Shown here: piece by piece, positions 20,085-29,348 of the stretch
Layout of the letters: each line of letters begins with the position of its first letter
How positions within the stretch are numbered: position 1 is the stretch's first letter
NCBI GenBank assembly: GCA_963844315.1
Contig: CAWJOC010000002.1
Location: 1 to 64,000 of the forward strand
From: CAWAVN01 sp963844315
GTDB lineage: Bacteria; Planctomycetota; Planctomycetia; Planctomycetales; Planctomycetaceae
Direction: 5' to 3'
DNA: 64,000 bases
Made by a program: the position numbers and the translations under genes
The notes under the pieces: model-generated
What the model saw: the letters and a program-made list of their open reading frames with translations, nothing else
Told to the model about the DNA's origin: nothing
The model's database searches: none

Positions 20085-21350
20085 TCATTGAACGGCATAC
20101 AGTTTCGCCAGGCGGTACTTGGGGTTCTTTTCCAGCCATGCCGCCACGCGGTCGGTGCGCTCGATGGCTTTGGGCAGAAACTCCAAAGCCTGCTCTAAGC
20201 GTTCATTCGGCTCGGCACAACTGAACCGCAAAAATCCGTGCCCGGCTTCGCCAAAGCATTCGCCGCCCAAGCAAGCCACGCCGAAATCTGTCGTCCGCCC
20301 CTTCCAGAAGATAAAGCGCGAAGCCGTGGCTGGTGATGCCCAATCGATTGCACACCGGGGCGACGTTCGGAAAGATGTAAAACGTGGAAGTGGGATCGAT
20401 CGTTTGAAAGCCCTCGATTTTGTTGAGGCCGTTGGTCAACAGTTCCACCTTCTCGCGGAATTTCTGCATCGCGCTATCGCGTTCGGCGGCATCGTTTTCG
20501 AGAGCCGCCGCCCCGGCGATTTGCACCAAGGCGGGCGTGCAGGAGAGCGTGGTGTTAATCATCTTGGCGATCATCTCGGCAATGGCGGGCGAGGCGACCG
20601 CGAAGCCCAACCGCCAACCGCTCATACTGTAGGACTTGCTGAAAGTGTAAGCGGCCACGCATTGGTCCATCATGCCGGGAAGTTCCAAGAGCGAATGATG
20701 CTTGCCCCGCCAGACCATGTGGCAATAGGGTTCATCACTGAAGACCGCGACGTTCTTGCCCCGGACCAGATCCGCGAGATTGACCAAATCCTCTTTCGTC
20801 GCCACGCCGCCGGTGGGATTGTGCGGCGAGTTCAAGAGAATCGCCTTGGGCGCGGCATCTTCTTTCAAGAACTTTTCGACGGCATCCAAATTGGGCCGGA
20901 ACTCGCGGGCTTGCTGTAACGCCGAATAGACCGGGCCGCGCCGCGGCGCTCGATATTCGGGATGTACGTCGGAAAGTGCGGGCTGAAAACGAGCACACCA
21001 TCGCCGGGGTTCAAGAAGGCTTCGCAGAAAAACTGCTCGAAGATCTTCGCTCCCGGCCCCACGACCACGTTGTCTTTGGTGGCGGGAATGTTGAACTCGC
21101 GGGAGACGAACTTCGCCGCCGCCTCGCGAAACTCCGGCAGGCCGGGCGATGGGCAATAGTGCGATTGATTGCCTTCAATGGCCTTGATGCCCGAAGACTT
21201 CGCGGAGGCCGTGCTGTTGAACGGGCTATCGCCAATCTCCAGTTCCACGACATCCTTGCCCTTGGCCTTGAGTGCCTTGGCCATAGCCAGCACGGTGAAG
21301 GCTGTCTCCACGGAAAGCGATTGAGCGAAGTCGCTGAATTGAGCCGTCAC
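20085..21350 (-). CDS. Pyridoxal-phosphate aminotransferase, class I/II (two frameshifts)
   Basis: Fold-type I PLP enzyme. Landmarks in order: VVELEIGDSPFNS, NQSHYCPSPGLPEFREAAA, ILLNSPHNPTGGV, AVFSDEPYCHMVW (the aspartate that pairs with the pyridine nitrogen), and TFSKSYSMSGWRLGF with the Schiff-base lysine. The C-terminal domain has FLRFSCAEPNERLEQALEFL with the carboxylate-binding arginine. Frames break near 20938 and near 20290. Joined length is about 420 residues. The nearest functional group is aspartate/alanine-type aminotransferases, but the substrate cannot be fixed by reading alone. It lies next to the ROK gene with an 80-base gap, same strand, so co-transcription is possible. Confidence 0.92.
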
Positions 21351-21430
21351 GATGTATTCCTCGGTGTTCCGATTTTCAAAGTGGTCAAAGTTGGAAACAG
21401 TATGCGGGCCATGGGGTCAAGTGACAAGGG

Positions 21431-22384
21431 TCAAGAGTCAGAAGAAGATTGGCCGGCGAGGGCTAAGGCTCCGTGGAGGACGACTTCCTCGCCGAGCGCC
21501 GCCGGGACGACTTCGTAACTCCCAATCAAGGGCGGGAAGACGTGCTGCCTTACGAAGTTGCGAAGCGGCATGAAGAACAGGTCTTCGCCGCTGAGGGAAA
21601 CCCCGCCGCCGACCACGATGACGTTGGGGGCGAGCAGTGTAATCACCTGAGCAATGCCCCAGCCAAGTGCCTTTAACGCCCGCTCCCAAACTTCAAGAGC
21701 CAGCCTATTGCCTTCGAAGGCGAGCAGCACGATTTGTTTGGCGGTGAGGGAATCCACGTCGCCCGCGCAGAGGGTGATGAGTTCGGCCATTTCCTCGGTC
21801 TTCTCCGGCGCGGAAAGCCGGTTTCGCATGGCCCGTTCAATGCCCCTGCCGCTGGCATAAGCTTCGACGGTTCCATCGAGTTCGCCCGCGTCCAAGCCCA
21901 CGCGAAGATGACCGATCTCCGAATTGGCGGGCCGGTCGGTTCCCTGGGATCGGCCATCGACCACAAATCCGCCGCCCACGCCGGTCCCCACGGTGACGAA
22001 AAACACCCGCCTATGATTTTTTCCAGCCCCGAATTGGGCTTCGGCGAGCGCGGCCACATCGCAATCATTGCCCAGGACGGTTTCCCGCCCCAAAGTTTGC
22101 TTCGCCCACTTGACCAAAGGATATTCATCCCAACCGCTGATTTGATGGCTCGTCGTCACCCGCCCCAATGCAGGCTCCACCGGCCCGCCAAAGCCAATCC
22201 CGATCCGCGAGACTTCAAACTTTTTGAGCAGCGCTATTCCCATCGCTTCCATCTGCCCCAAGATCCCCTTGGCTCCCCAAAGCGGATCCACCTCCGCGCG
22301 CTCCAAGGCGACCAAAGGCGAGCCATCGCCCGCCCCCACCGCGAGCTGCAACTTTGTCCCGCCGATTTCAATGCCGAGATACAT
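21431..22384 (-). CDS. ROK-family sugar kinase-like protein lacking the zinc motif
   Basis: 317 residues, intact. The phosphate-binding start is LGIEIGGTKLQLAVG. The second domain has VLGNDCDVAALAEAQFG (catalytic aspartate in GNDCD), VTVGTGVGGGFVVDG, and SEIGHLRVG with the sugar-contacting E and H. Most ROK kinases follow this with a CxCGxxGC zinc site; here the same stretch reads GLDAGELDGTVEAYASG, so the cysteines are gone while the flanking EAYASG is kept. The first acidic residue of the usual DIGGT is Glu. It probably phosphorylates a hexose such as glucose or an amino sugar, though the missing zinc site leaves activity uncertain. No DNA-binding domain is present, so it is not a ROK repressor. 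Confidence 0.88.
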   Translation of the reverse strand: MYLGIEIGGTKLQLAVGAGDGSPLVALERAEVDPLWGAKGILGQMEAMGIALLKKFEVSRIGIGFGGPVEPALGRVTTSHQISGWDEYPLVKWAKQTLGRETVLGNDCDVAALAEAQFGAGKNHRRVFFVTVGTGVGGGFVVDGRSQGTDRPANSEIGHLRVGLDAGELDGTVEAYASGRGIERAMRNRLSAPEKTEEMAELITLCAGDVDSLTAKQIVLLAFEGNRLALEVWERALKALGWGIAQVITLLAPNVIVVGGGVSLSGEDLFFMPLRNFVRQHVFPPLIGSYEVVPAALGEEVVLHGALALAGQSSSDS

Positions 22385-22713
22385 CGTTCAAACCTTAAAG
22401 TGGAAACGCTTTGGGTGGCCGGGGCGAAATTTGCCGTAAAATCCAGGGAAAACTTGCGAAACCTGGGGTCGTGGACAACTGCTCAGAATCCCCCTTTGGG
22501 GGGCGAAGTTTGCCATAGGATTGGAGAAAAATGACCAGTGCCAATTTGCGGATTGCCCTCGAAATCGCAAATTAGAAGAACTGGGCTGGAAATGCGCATT
22601 GCAATCAACCGATTAACCCAAAAGATTCAAATTTTGGGGGATTCCGCCATTCTCAGCAATTGGGTGCCTCCATTGCAACTCTCGAATTCCTCTTAACAAA
22701 AGGTGATGGACCC

Positions 22714-23782
22714 ATGCGGAGAAGTGCCTTTCGCCGGCTGGCTTCATCCATCAAGAACTCCGTTTATGGCCCAACCACGTCCATTGGCCATGTCGATGAT
22801 CCCTGCTCGCAAAGCCAGCTGGCCATTGGCTGGGTTTACAATCTCACTGATGGGAAGCCGGCGGTCGATGTCTATGTCAACGGTCAATTGAAGCTCAACG
22901 TCACTGCGGACATTGACAGGCCGGATTTGAACGCGCGGGTCTGCAGCATGCCAAGGGCTTTGCGGTCCCTCTCACATCCTATCTGGTTCCTGGCGTCAAT
23001 CGAATTGACGTTCGATATGCTGGGAGCAGGCGAAAGGTGCCCAACGGCAAGAAAACCATCACCGTAAAATTCCCATTTCATGGGGACACTTACGAAGATT
23101 TGTATGAAACCCATGCCCGCCAGAATCAGGATCAGTCCGTGGGGGTTTCGGATTATTATGCGACCGGCAAAACCGAGTTTGAATTGCTGCGCATGGAAGG
23201 CCTGAAACCCACGGATACCTTGATCGATTTTGGCTGTGGAAACGGAAGGCTGGCGATTCACGCCATTCCGTATTTGCAGCGCGGGGGAACCTACATCGGC
23301 ATTGACATTGCCGAGACCTACCTGCAACATGCCGCCGAGCGAGTTTCCCAGGAAGTGGGGGACTATGCGTGCAATGTGCGTTGGGTCCATCAAACCTCGC
23401 CGGCGTTTTCCATCGCCGAAAATAGCGTGAACATGATCTGCGCCTTCTCCGTCTTCACGCACATGGAGCACGAAGACACCTATAACTATTTGAAGTCCGC
23501 CCGCAAGATCATGCGACCCCAAGGGAAGTTCATTTACTCTTGCCTGCCGGTGACGATGACGGCGTCAAAACACGTCTTTCACGAAGAAGCCAAACTGTCC
23601 CTGGATGGGCGATGGGGCAAGGTTCGCAGCGTCGTCACTTCGGTGGATTTCATGACCGAGATTTCCAAGTTGGCGGGGTGGAACGTGCAGAAGTGGTACG
23701 AAGGCGAAGAGCGCAATATCGCTCTTCCGGGCGGGGAGCCGCCGCCTTAGGCCAATCGTCCTGCGTCCTGGAAGCCAATTGA
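22714..23782 (+). CDS. Class I SAM-dependent methyltransferase with N-terminal beta-sandwich domain (two frameshifts)
   Basis: The ATG at 22714 has AAAGGTGAT 7 bases upstream. Residues about 20-110 form a beta-sandwich with GHVDDPCSQSQLAIGWVYN, AVDVYVNGQL, DIDRPDL and, in the next frame, GLQHAKGFAVPLTSYLVPGV. This is the repeated GHVD...GW...VDV...RPDL pattern attached to some glycosyltransferases. A GGG that should be GGGG near 22938 joins it to the methyltransferase: LIDFGCGNGRLAIHAI (SAM motif I), YIGIDIAETYL, MICAFSVFTHME. A second slip near 23733 replaces an early stop (23750) by ALGQSSCVLEAN ending at 23782, the usual terminus for this group. It may act on a cell-surface glycan or lipid carrier. 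Joined length is about 355 residues. Confidence 0.85.
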
Positions 23783-24256
23783 CGTGCGGCAAAAGCTTTC
23801 CAATCCTCTCCGCAGCGTCCGCTCTTGGGACCAGAATGGGCTTGTGGCGCAACTCGCCCGCCTATGGTAGAGCGAAAAATCTTTGGGACTCCACTTCGGT
23901 GGGTTTCTGGACGCCGGCCACTTTGCCCAGGCAGCTTGTGCAAGCAAAGTCCGATTGCAATCATTGGCATCCAGAATCGAGACTGTCCTCCTCCCCAAGA
24001 CCACGCGCTCGAACGGATATCCGGGCCAAGACTCGGCACAAACGTGACCAAATCCTGGCAACACGCGGGAAAGACACTCAAAAAGTGATCTCCCGCATCA
24101 AAAAAACCGAACGGTCTCCGCACCAGGTGCGCTTCACTGCGCCCGGTGCGGTTTTTTGCGCGCTCTGGAACCACGAACCAAAGGTTCCCCTCGTTCCCAA
24201 GCTCCTGCTTGGGAACGGACTCTCGCGGAGCTACGCTTCGCAACAACTTGATCCCG
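23783..24256. other. Gene-free stretch with terminator-like hairpins
   Basis: 474 bases between the methyltransferase stop and the converging membrane-protein stop. Open frames on both strands lack similarity, a ribosome site and codon bias of the neighbours. The only structure is the hairpin at 24118-24157 and a GTTCCCAAGCTCC / GGGAAC stem around 24196-24217. Confidence 0.6.
24118..24157 (+). terminator. Rho-independent terminator-like hairpin
   Basis: CCGCACC and GGTGCGG close a loop that contains a second partial stem (GGTGCG / CGCCC). The outer stem is followed by TTTTTT. It is about 335 bases after the methyltransferase stop. Confidence 0.55.
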
Positions 24257-24833
24257 TCAGCCATCGAGTTTGTAGACCTTTTGTTTGCGCTGCGAATCGC
24301 GCTTTGGGATCTCCCATCCCCGTCGCGGCGACTTGGCTGATTCCAGCCAGTCTTTTGAAGCGGAATACTGCAGGTTAATGACCAAGAGGTAATAGAGGAT
24401 CAGGCTTTTTTGCCACAGGCCATAACTGTGCAGCCGCGTTAGGAACAACAGCAACAGAGGCATCGGCAGATGCAGCCAGAGCCAGCGGCTCTCCAGGCGG
24501 TGAAACAAAATGGTGTAATAGAGGTATAACGACAACAGGAGCACCCCGGAGACAACCAGGTGGTCGGAGTCGAGCGACGGCGTCGCCGCGACAAACGCCA
24601 GCAATCCCGCCGCGAAAAGCAGCATCAGCGCATCAATGAACCACCGCATCCGGAGAAGAAGCTGCACCAAAATCACGCCCGCCGCCAAAAGCAAACCGAA
24701 CAGCAGCCAGCCAACGGGGCTGCCCGCTTCCTCTCGAAACAAACTCAGCGGCCGCGCACGCGCGATTTCCCACTCTCCACTCGCGTGCTGCCAGAACCAA
24801 CAGCGCCAGAAATCCCAGCGTGACGAGTCTCAT
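24257..24833 (-). CDS. Small polytopic membrane protein of unknown function (one frameshift)
   Basis: The start at 24833 gives MRLVTLGFLALLVLA, and after a slip near 24785 the other frame continues SGEWEIARARPLSLFREEAG. Downstream come four to five membrane helices: VGWLLFGLLLAAGVILVQLL, FIDALMLLFAAGLLAFVA, LVVSGVLLLSLYLYYTILF, WLWLHLPMPLLLLFLT, SLILYYLLVINL. The C-terminus is short, basic and cytoplasmic (RRGWEIPKRDSQRKQK). About 191 residues when joined. I recognise no family. Upstream on the same strand, 50 bases away, is the small antitoxin-like gene, so they may be one transcript. Confidence 0.65.
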
Positions 24834-24883
24834 TGTTCACCCTTGGAAACGTACCGGTCGCCCGACGATCTCGCCGCAGTTTG

Positions 24884-25112
24884 TCATGGGCGGAACTTCT
24901 GATAGGTGTCGAGCAATGGATCGTTCGCGTCGTCCTCGCACAGCGCCTCGTTCACAAGGGGATAGCCATCTCTCGGTTCCCACTCTTCGACCACCCCGCC
25001 GCACCCGGTGATACACATCCTTGCGAACCAGCACAAATTCATCGCCGTCGTCCGCGATTTCCACCGCCTGCCCACTTTTTGCCTGTTCAAGTTGCTCATT
25101 TGTGATGTTCAT
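24884..25112 (-). CDS. Small antitoxin-like protein (one frameshift)
   Basis: The ATG at 25112 follows a good ribosome site (GGAAAGGGGAAACC). The sequence MNITNEQLEQAKSGQAVEIA, DDGDEFVLVRKDVYHRV, then in the adjoining frame VVEEWEPRDGYPLVNEALCE and a tail ending LLDTYQKFRP gives about 76 residues. This layout (an N-terminal NITxEQLEQAK segment, EFVLVRKDVYxRV, an acidic helical tail) matches small planctomycete proteins often placed before MazF/PemK-type toxins. No toxin gene is seen next to it; the next gene encodes an unrelated membrane protein. The slip lies near 25005. Antitoxin identity is an inference from pattern memory only. Confidence 0.6.
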
Positions 25113-25533
25113 GGTTTCCCCTTTCCATAAGAGTTTCTCCAATCTTTGGCATTTGTTCAAACTCAAAAGCAGGAAATGATTCTCTCTTGCCTCAACGGCA
25201 GGGTGCCTGTCCCTCAAGGCAATAGGTCAAGAAACCTCCCACGGATACGCCGCCCCGACTGACAAGCAACCGGGGCCACCCTGCGGAAAGAGACCCGAAA
25301 GATTAACGGCAGGCGGGAGCCTGCCCTACGGGACTGGTGGGTTATTGACGTTCCACGTTGGGAAAATGGGAGCGTGGTGGTTCCACGGATAAGATGATTT
25401 TGGCCCGGTGGCCTTCGAGACTCTGGCGAGACAAGCGGTTTAGACTCCCGTTTGCTTTCGCCGGAGTCTTTTCGTTTTCGCTTTGGTAGAATGGTCGCTT
25501 ACCAATTCCGTTGACCTTGGGAGCGAGAATGAT
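25113..25533. other. Gene-free gap with a small hairpin
   Basis: 421 bases between two divergent genes. The only structure is GGCAGGCGGGAGCCTGCC near 25304-25322, a short GC palindrome. A promoter for each side must lie here, but no convincing -35/-10 pair stands out. Confidence 0.5.
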
Positions 25534-26307
25534 ATGAAACGGCAAAGCGTTGGTGGCCCGCTAAAGAAGCCTTGGTACGCCGTTATCGGGTTTGCCGCCG
25601 TATTGGTAATTTGGTGGGTTGCGTCTGAAATCGCTGAGAATCGACGCCGCTCTGACGAGTACCGTGAAGCCCTAGAAGCCGCTCTGCATGCTCCCAATGA
25701 GCCGGAGAGTTCACCAGAACTTCAACCTGAACCCTCGGACTCCAGCAATCTCTTTTCAGAGAGTGATAGATGGATTAAAGACTATGATAAGCTGACTTTG
25801 GCAAGAGATGCTGAAAAGAAGGGTGTGAATTGGCGAGTTATTCCAGATGACGAAAAAAATTTGCGACTTACAACGGGCAAGGCTGTCTTTAAGGGTGTCG
25901 ATAATCGCTTGGTCGTCGGCAATTTCCCCGATGGCTCTCCACGCTTCATAATTCAACAAGCGACACCGGATTCCATCGGGTTCAGTTCCAGAAAGCCTTG
26001 GATCAACCAGGGCGTTCATTACGGTTGGATGGCTGATGGCAGGAGCGTTACGTTCTTCACAGACGATACGCTTTTGGAGGGATCATGGGTGGTGAGAGAC
26101 AGAAATGGCGATCCGGTCGTAGAAATCAACCTCAAGCGTACAGGCGAGATGGAAGGCATTGATTTCTTCGATGAAACCGGCAATCGCAAGGGTGGTGTCT
26201 TTTGGCTTAATGGGAAATGGGCTGGCTCAACCGATGATCCACGAGTACGGCAAGCGGAAGACGTGATAAAAGCCGTTCGCGGTTATGCTTCTCAGGTTCC
26301 TGAATAG
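25534..26307 (+). CDS. Membrane-anchored protein of unknown function
   Basis: 257 residues; the ATG at 25534 follows GGGAG with 9 bases of spacing and is preferred over 25483. A single N-terminal helix (WYAVIGFAAVLVIWWVASEI) anchors a mostly exported protein. A charged region rich in Glu/Pro/Ser (residues about 45-75) is followed by MORN-like or beta-hairpin segments (GVHYGWMADGRSVTFFTDDT, LEGSWVVRDRNGDPVVEINL, FFDETGNRKGGVFWLNGKW). These resemble antitoxin- or MORN-type repeats loosely, so no family is claimed. The 3' end abuts the truncated transposase on the other strand. Confidence 0.7.
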   Translation: MKRQSVGGPLKKPWYAVIGFAAVLVIWWVASEIAENRRRSDEYREALEAALHAPNEPESSPELQPEPSDSSNLFSESDRWIKDYDKLTLARDAEKKGVNWRVIPDDEKNLRLTTGKAVFKGVDNRLVVGNFPDGSPRFIIQQATPDSIGFSSRKPWINQGVHYGWMADGRSVTFFTDDTLLEGSWVVRDRNGDPVVEINLKRTGEMEGIDFFDETGNRKGGVFWLNGKWAGSTDDPRVRQAEDVIKAVRGYASQVPE

Positions 26308-26310
26308 TGG

Positions 26311-26539
26311 CCATGTCGTATTTTTGGCGGCGGGGATGCACGATCAAATGCACATGGTCCGGCATGAAGACCCAGGCCCAGACGTCAAACTCCAAATGGA
26401 CGCGAGCTTGGCCAATTGAATTTACCAACCATTCACAAGGACGCTCGCGCGAGAGAAACGGAAAGCGATGATAGCAGGAAAACGTCAATTCGTGGGCATG
26501 GCCTGGCTCATTGATGTTTTTTCGATGTCGGCGTTTCAT
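26311..26539 (-). pseudogene. Truncated REP-associated tyrosine transposase (RAYT, IS200/Y1-like)
   Basis: The N-terminal 75 or so residues of a Y1 transposase: MKRRHRKNINEPGHAHELTF, then SCYHRFPFLSRERPCEWLVN, then the HUH metal-binding motif in VFMPDHVHLIVHPR, then QKYDMA. The similarity stops near 26318, where the sequence becomes the 3' end of the gene on the opposite strand, so the helix with the catalytic tyrosine is missing. RAYT proteins are single-copy domesticated relatives of IS200 transposases linked to REP palindromes. The remnant cannot be active. It matters because the window is full of REPIN-shaped inverted repeats. Confidence 0.82.
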
Positions 26540-26657
26540 TCGGGCTGGGCCATGGAAGTCTTCCCTTCAATGACACAAATTCCAAGGATGTTGCGGTCTG
26601 GTATCATCATGCCAAACTACGCCCCAGCCACCCACTGACAATTGATTTTTGACCCCC

Positions 26658-28127
26658 TCACGGCAGCGCGTGCACCAGCATCATGTTTTTGCCTCTTAGG
26701 GTCCAATCGGTGGCGGTGACGAGGACGATGCGGCTGCCTCGTTCCACGACTTTTTCGCGCTGGCCCCATTCGACGACGTAATCCATCAATTCGTGCGGGA
26801 GTTTTTGGACGGCGGCGGTTTCCAAGGGGGTGATGCCCCAATAGAGGCACATTCGGCGGGCGGCGTCGGGGCGGTCGGTGAGGGCGAGAATCGGGACCTG
26901 GCCGCGTTGTTTCGAGAGGGCCATTGCGGTTTTGCCGGAGTGGGTGGCGATCACGATGAGGTCGGCCTCCAATCGCTCGGCGGCGGCTCCGGCTCCTAAG
27001 GTCACAGCTTCCGTGACCAGGGTGGCGCGGGTGTTGGGTTGGCTGTCGGTGTCGGCGTTGCGGTTGGGCAGGACCAGGCGCTCGGCTTCCAGGGCGATGC
27101 GGCTCATCATGGCGACCGCGTCCACGGGGTATTTGCCGATGGCCGTTTCGCCGGAGAGCATCACGGCGTCGCTGCCGTCCATCACGGCGTTGGCGACATC
27201 GCTGGCTTCGGCGCGCGTCGGACGTTCGTTGTCCTGCATGCTGTCGAGCATCTGCGTGGCGGTGATGACCGGAATGCGGTGCTGGTTGCAGAGCTTGATG
27301 ATCCGCTTTTGAAGCGTGGGCACGCGCTCGATGTCCACTTCCACACCCAAGTCGCCGCGGGCGACCATCACCGCATCGGTGAGGTCGAGGATTTCATCCA
27401 GTTCGGTGACGGCTTCCATTTTTTCGATCTTGGCGACAATGTGCGGCGGATGGGCGGAGTTTCTGGCTTTGATTTCGCTACGAAGTTGGCGGATGTCATC
27501 GGCCCTGCGGACGAAGCTTAGGCCGACGTAATCGATTTCATTCTTGATGGCCCAATCCAGGTCCGCGAGATCCTTTTCGGTGAGGCAAGGCGTGCTGAGC
27601 GACACGCCCGGCAGGTTGATGCCTTGCCGACTGCGGATGAGGCCCGGCCCATCCACGGTGCAAACCACCCGGCCTTCGACTTCGTTCTTGCCCACCACCC
27701 GCATCGACACCGTGCCATCGGCGAGGAGCACGCGGTCGCCATTTCGCAGGTCATCCACCAGTCTGTCGTAGGTGCAAGTGAGTTGCTTGGGGTCGGAGGA
27801 TTCTTCGCCCCGGATGAACTGGAACTGCTGGCCCAATTCGCAGTAAACGCCCTCCTCCGGCAGTTTCCCCAGGCGGATTTTCGGTCCCGACAGATCGCCC
27901 AGGATGCCGATGGGCCGTTTGAGTTCCTTAGAGACCGCGCGGATGTCTTTGAGCACGCGGTCCAGGGTCTCGTAATCGCCGTGGGCAAAGTTCAGGCGAA
28001 ACAAATCCGCCCCGGCGATGATGAGATCGGTCAGGCGTTCGCGATCCCAGCACGCCGGCCCCACCGTGGCGATGATTTTGGTTTTGACGAGCGGCTTTTC
28101 CGTGTAGCGGCGATGGCGGAGATCCAT
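26658..28127 (-). CDS. pyk: Pyruvate kinase
   Basis: Converts phosphoenolpyruvate and ADP to pyruvate and ATP, the last step of glycolysis. The ATG at 28127 is chosen because GGAC lies a short distance upstream and it begins just before the conserved KTKIIATVGPAC; a longer frame to 28205 adds an unrelated stretch. 489 residues. Motifs: LFRLNFAHG, GDLSGPKIRLG, VGLSFVR, IVAKIEKMEAV, MVARGDLGVEV, the ADP/PEP signature ITATQMLDSM and DAVMLSGETAIGKYP. The C-terminal domain is a normal regulatory lobe. The frame is unbroken. The usual family NR(A)NFSHG reads LNFAHG here. Confidence 0.97.
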   Translation of the reverse strand: MDLRHRRYTEKPLVKTKIIATVGPACWDRERLTDLIIAGADLFRLNFAHGDYETLDRVLKDIRAVSKELKRPIGILGDLSGPKIRLGKLPEEGVYCELGQQFQFIRGEESSDPKQLTCTYDRLVDDLRNGDRVLLADGTVSMRVVGKNEVEGRVVCTVDGPGLIRSRQGINLPGVSLSTPCLTEKDLADLDWAIKNEIDYVGLSFVRRADDIRQLRSEIKARNSAHPPHIVAKIEKMEAVTELDEILDLTDAVMVARGDLGVEVDIERVPTLQKRIIKLCNQHRIPVITATQMLDSMQDNERPTRAEASDVANAVMDGSDAVMLSGETAIGKYPVDAVAMMSRIALEAERLVLPNRNADTDSQPNTRATLVTEAVTLGAGAAAERLEADLIVIATHSGKTAMALSKQRGQVPILALTDRPDAARRMCLYWGITPLETAAVQKLPHELMDYVVEWGQREKVVERGSRIVLVTATDWTLRGKNMMLVHALP

Positions 28128-28235
28128 TGAGGCTGTCCTTCCAGAAAGGAGATTCCATGATTCAAGCGCGAATGAGCAGTTCCGGGCGGATGCATTGTGA
28201 TGCAAACGCGGCCAATCTGGAAGAGAGGAAGGAGA

Positions 28236-28344
28236 TGTCCCTTCTCCCCTGGGGAGAAGGTGGCCGAAGGCCGGATGAGGGGGACAAGCCAGAGAAGAGG
28301 TCGAATCTAAATCGTCCCCCTCTCCTCAAGGGAGAGGGGACAAA
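28236..28344. repeat. Repeat family D, extended pair
   Basis: TCCCTTCTCCCCTGGGGAGA and GGCCGAAGGCCGGATGAGGG form the left part and CGTCCCCCTCTCCTCAAGGG the right part, an imperfect inverted array upstream of pyk. The layout is the same as in D4. Confidence 0.85.
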
Positions 28345-28417
28345 TCCGCTGCTGCCTCCATAGCACTTTCCATTGAACCAGCACATGCCTTGGCGACATG
28401 TTGGCCGCGGATCGCTG

Positions 28418-29239
28418 TCACTCAGGGTCCACCCGCTGCGCCAGGACGCGATTCGTCGCCGGCAGGCTGAACGGCGCGGAGTAGTGGTAGACCTGGCACT
28501 TCTCAATGTCCCCTTCGACGACCGGGGTCGGTTGCTCCACGATGAAGTCGGCAAAATCCGGCGCGTTGAACGCAATGAACGCCAGGCTCAGGCAATTGAT
28601 CTTGGGATCGTGCCCCCGTGTCAAATCGGGAAACGCGATCGGTCCCGTGTCCACCTGGTATTTTTGATCGTCGAGGCTGACGTTCATGGTCTTGGTGGGA
28701 CATTCAATGACGGCGCCAATCCCGTTTCGGAGTTCGTCAGCGTGGTTTGAGTGACCAGCGGTCGCCCCGCGGCGGTCGCATCGCGGATTTGCTCCCAACT
28801 CTCGAGCACATCGGCTTTCGCCATCCGCGTCTTGACCAGGGGCGGACCCCACATGTCCTTGACGCTGCGAACTGTGCGGTAGTCCGGACTCAACCGCGCC
28901 CGACGGCGAAAGATCAACCATTCGCCGCCGCCAAGAATCGGCAGAAAATCGTAATTGTCGGCGTGGAACAGGTTTTTCTCGGCAAAGGTGTTCTCGCTTT
29001 TGCAAGAGCCGCACTGGTAGAACTCGACGGATTCCCCGCTCGCCTGGTCGATGAGGGTCGTCCGACTTTCGATCCAGAACCGCACCGCATTGAACGACGC
29101 CGTCCCGCAAATGTAGGACCGGCCGTAATCGAGACATTGCGGCGTCTCGTCCGCCGCTTGCGCTGCTTGCGACGCGCCCTGCGGCAAGGACCATCGCCGC
29201 CGCCCCGGAACCGAGGAATTGCCGTCGATTTGTCATCAT
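28418..29239 (-). CDS. Tat-signal exported protein of unknown function (two frameshifts)
   Basis: The N-terminus MMTNRRQFLGSGAAAMVLA has a twin-arginine signal, indicating export in folded form. A slip near 29185 leads to SQAAQAADETPQCLDYGRSY and the body: ICGTASFNAVRFWIESRTTL, then EFYQCGSCKSENTFAEKNLF with a CGSCK pair, then PILGGGEWLIFRRRARL. A second slip near 28705 leads to the C-terminus GAVIECPTKTMNVSLDDQKY, ending VLAQRVDPE. About 270 residues joined. No domain is recognised. The two cysteines of CGSC could hold a metal or form a disulfide. Folded export suggests a cofactor. Confidence 0.7.
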   Translation of the reverse strand: MMTNRRQFLGSGAAAMVLAAGRVASSASGGRDAAMSRLRPVLHLRDGVVQCGAVLDRKSDDPHRPGERGIRRVLPVRLLQKREHLCREKPVPRRQLRFSADSWRRRMVDLSPSGAVESGLPHSSQRQGHVGSAPGQDADGESRCARELGANPRCDRRGATAGHSNHADELRNGIGAVIECPTKTMNVSLDDQKYQVDTGPIAFPDLTRGHDPKINCLSLAFIAFNAPDFADFIVEQPTPVVEGDIEKCQVYHYSAPFSLPATNRVLAQRVDPE

Positions 29240-29348
29240 AAGTTGGACCCTTATGTGTCGCCCAATGGCCCCACGAATGTCACGGGATCGCTGCAATTTC
29301 AGCACAGCATAACGCAATCATCGACCGAAAACAATTTGCGGCAAAAGC

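Noticed and set aside
23650..24378. Overlapping long frames on both strands after the methyltransferase
   Set aside because: No recognised segment, no ribosome site, and a terminator-like hairpin lies inside; treated as non-coding.
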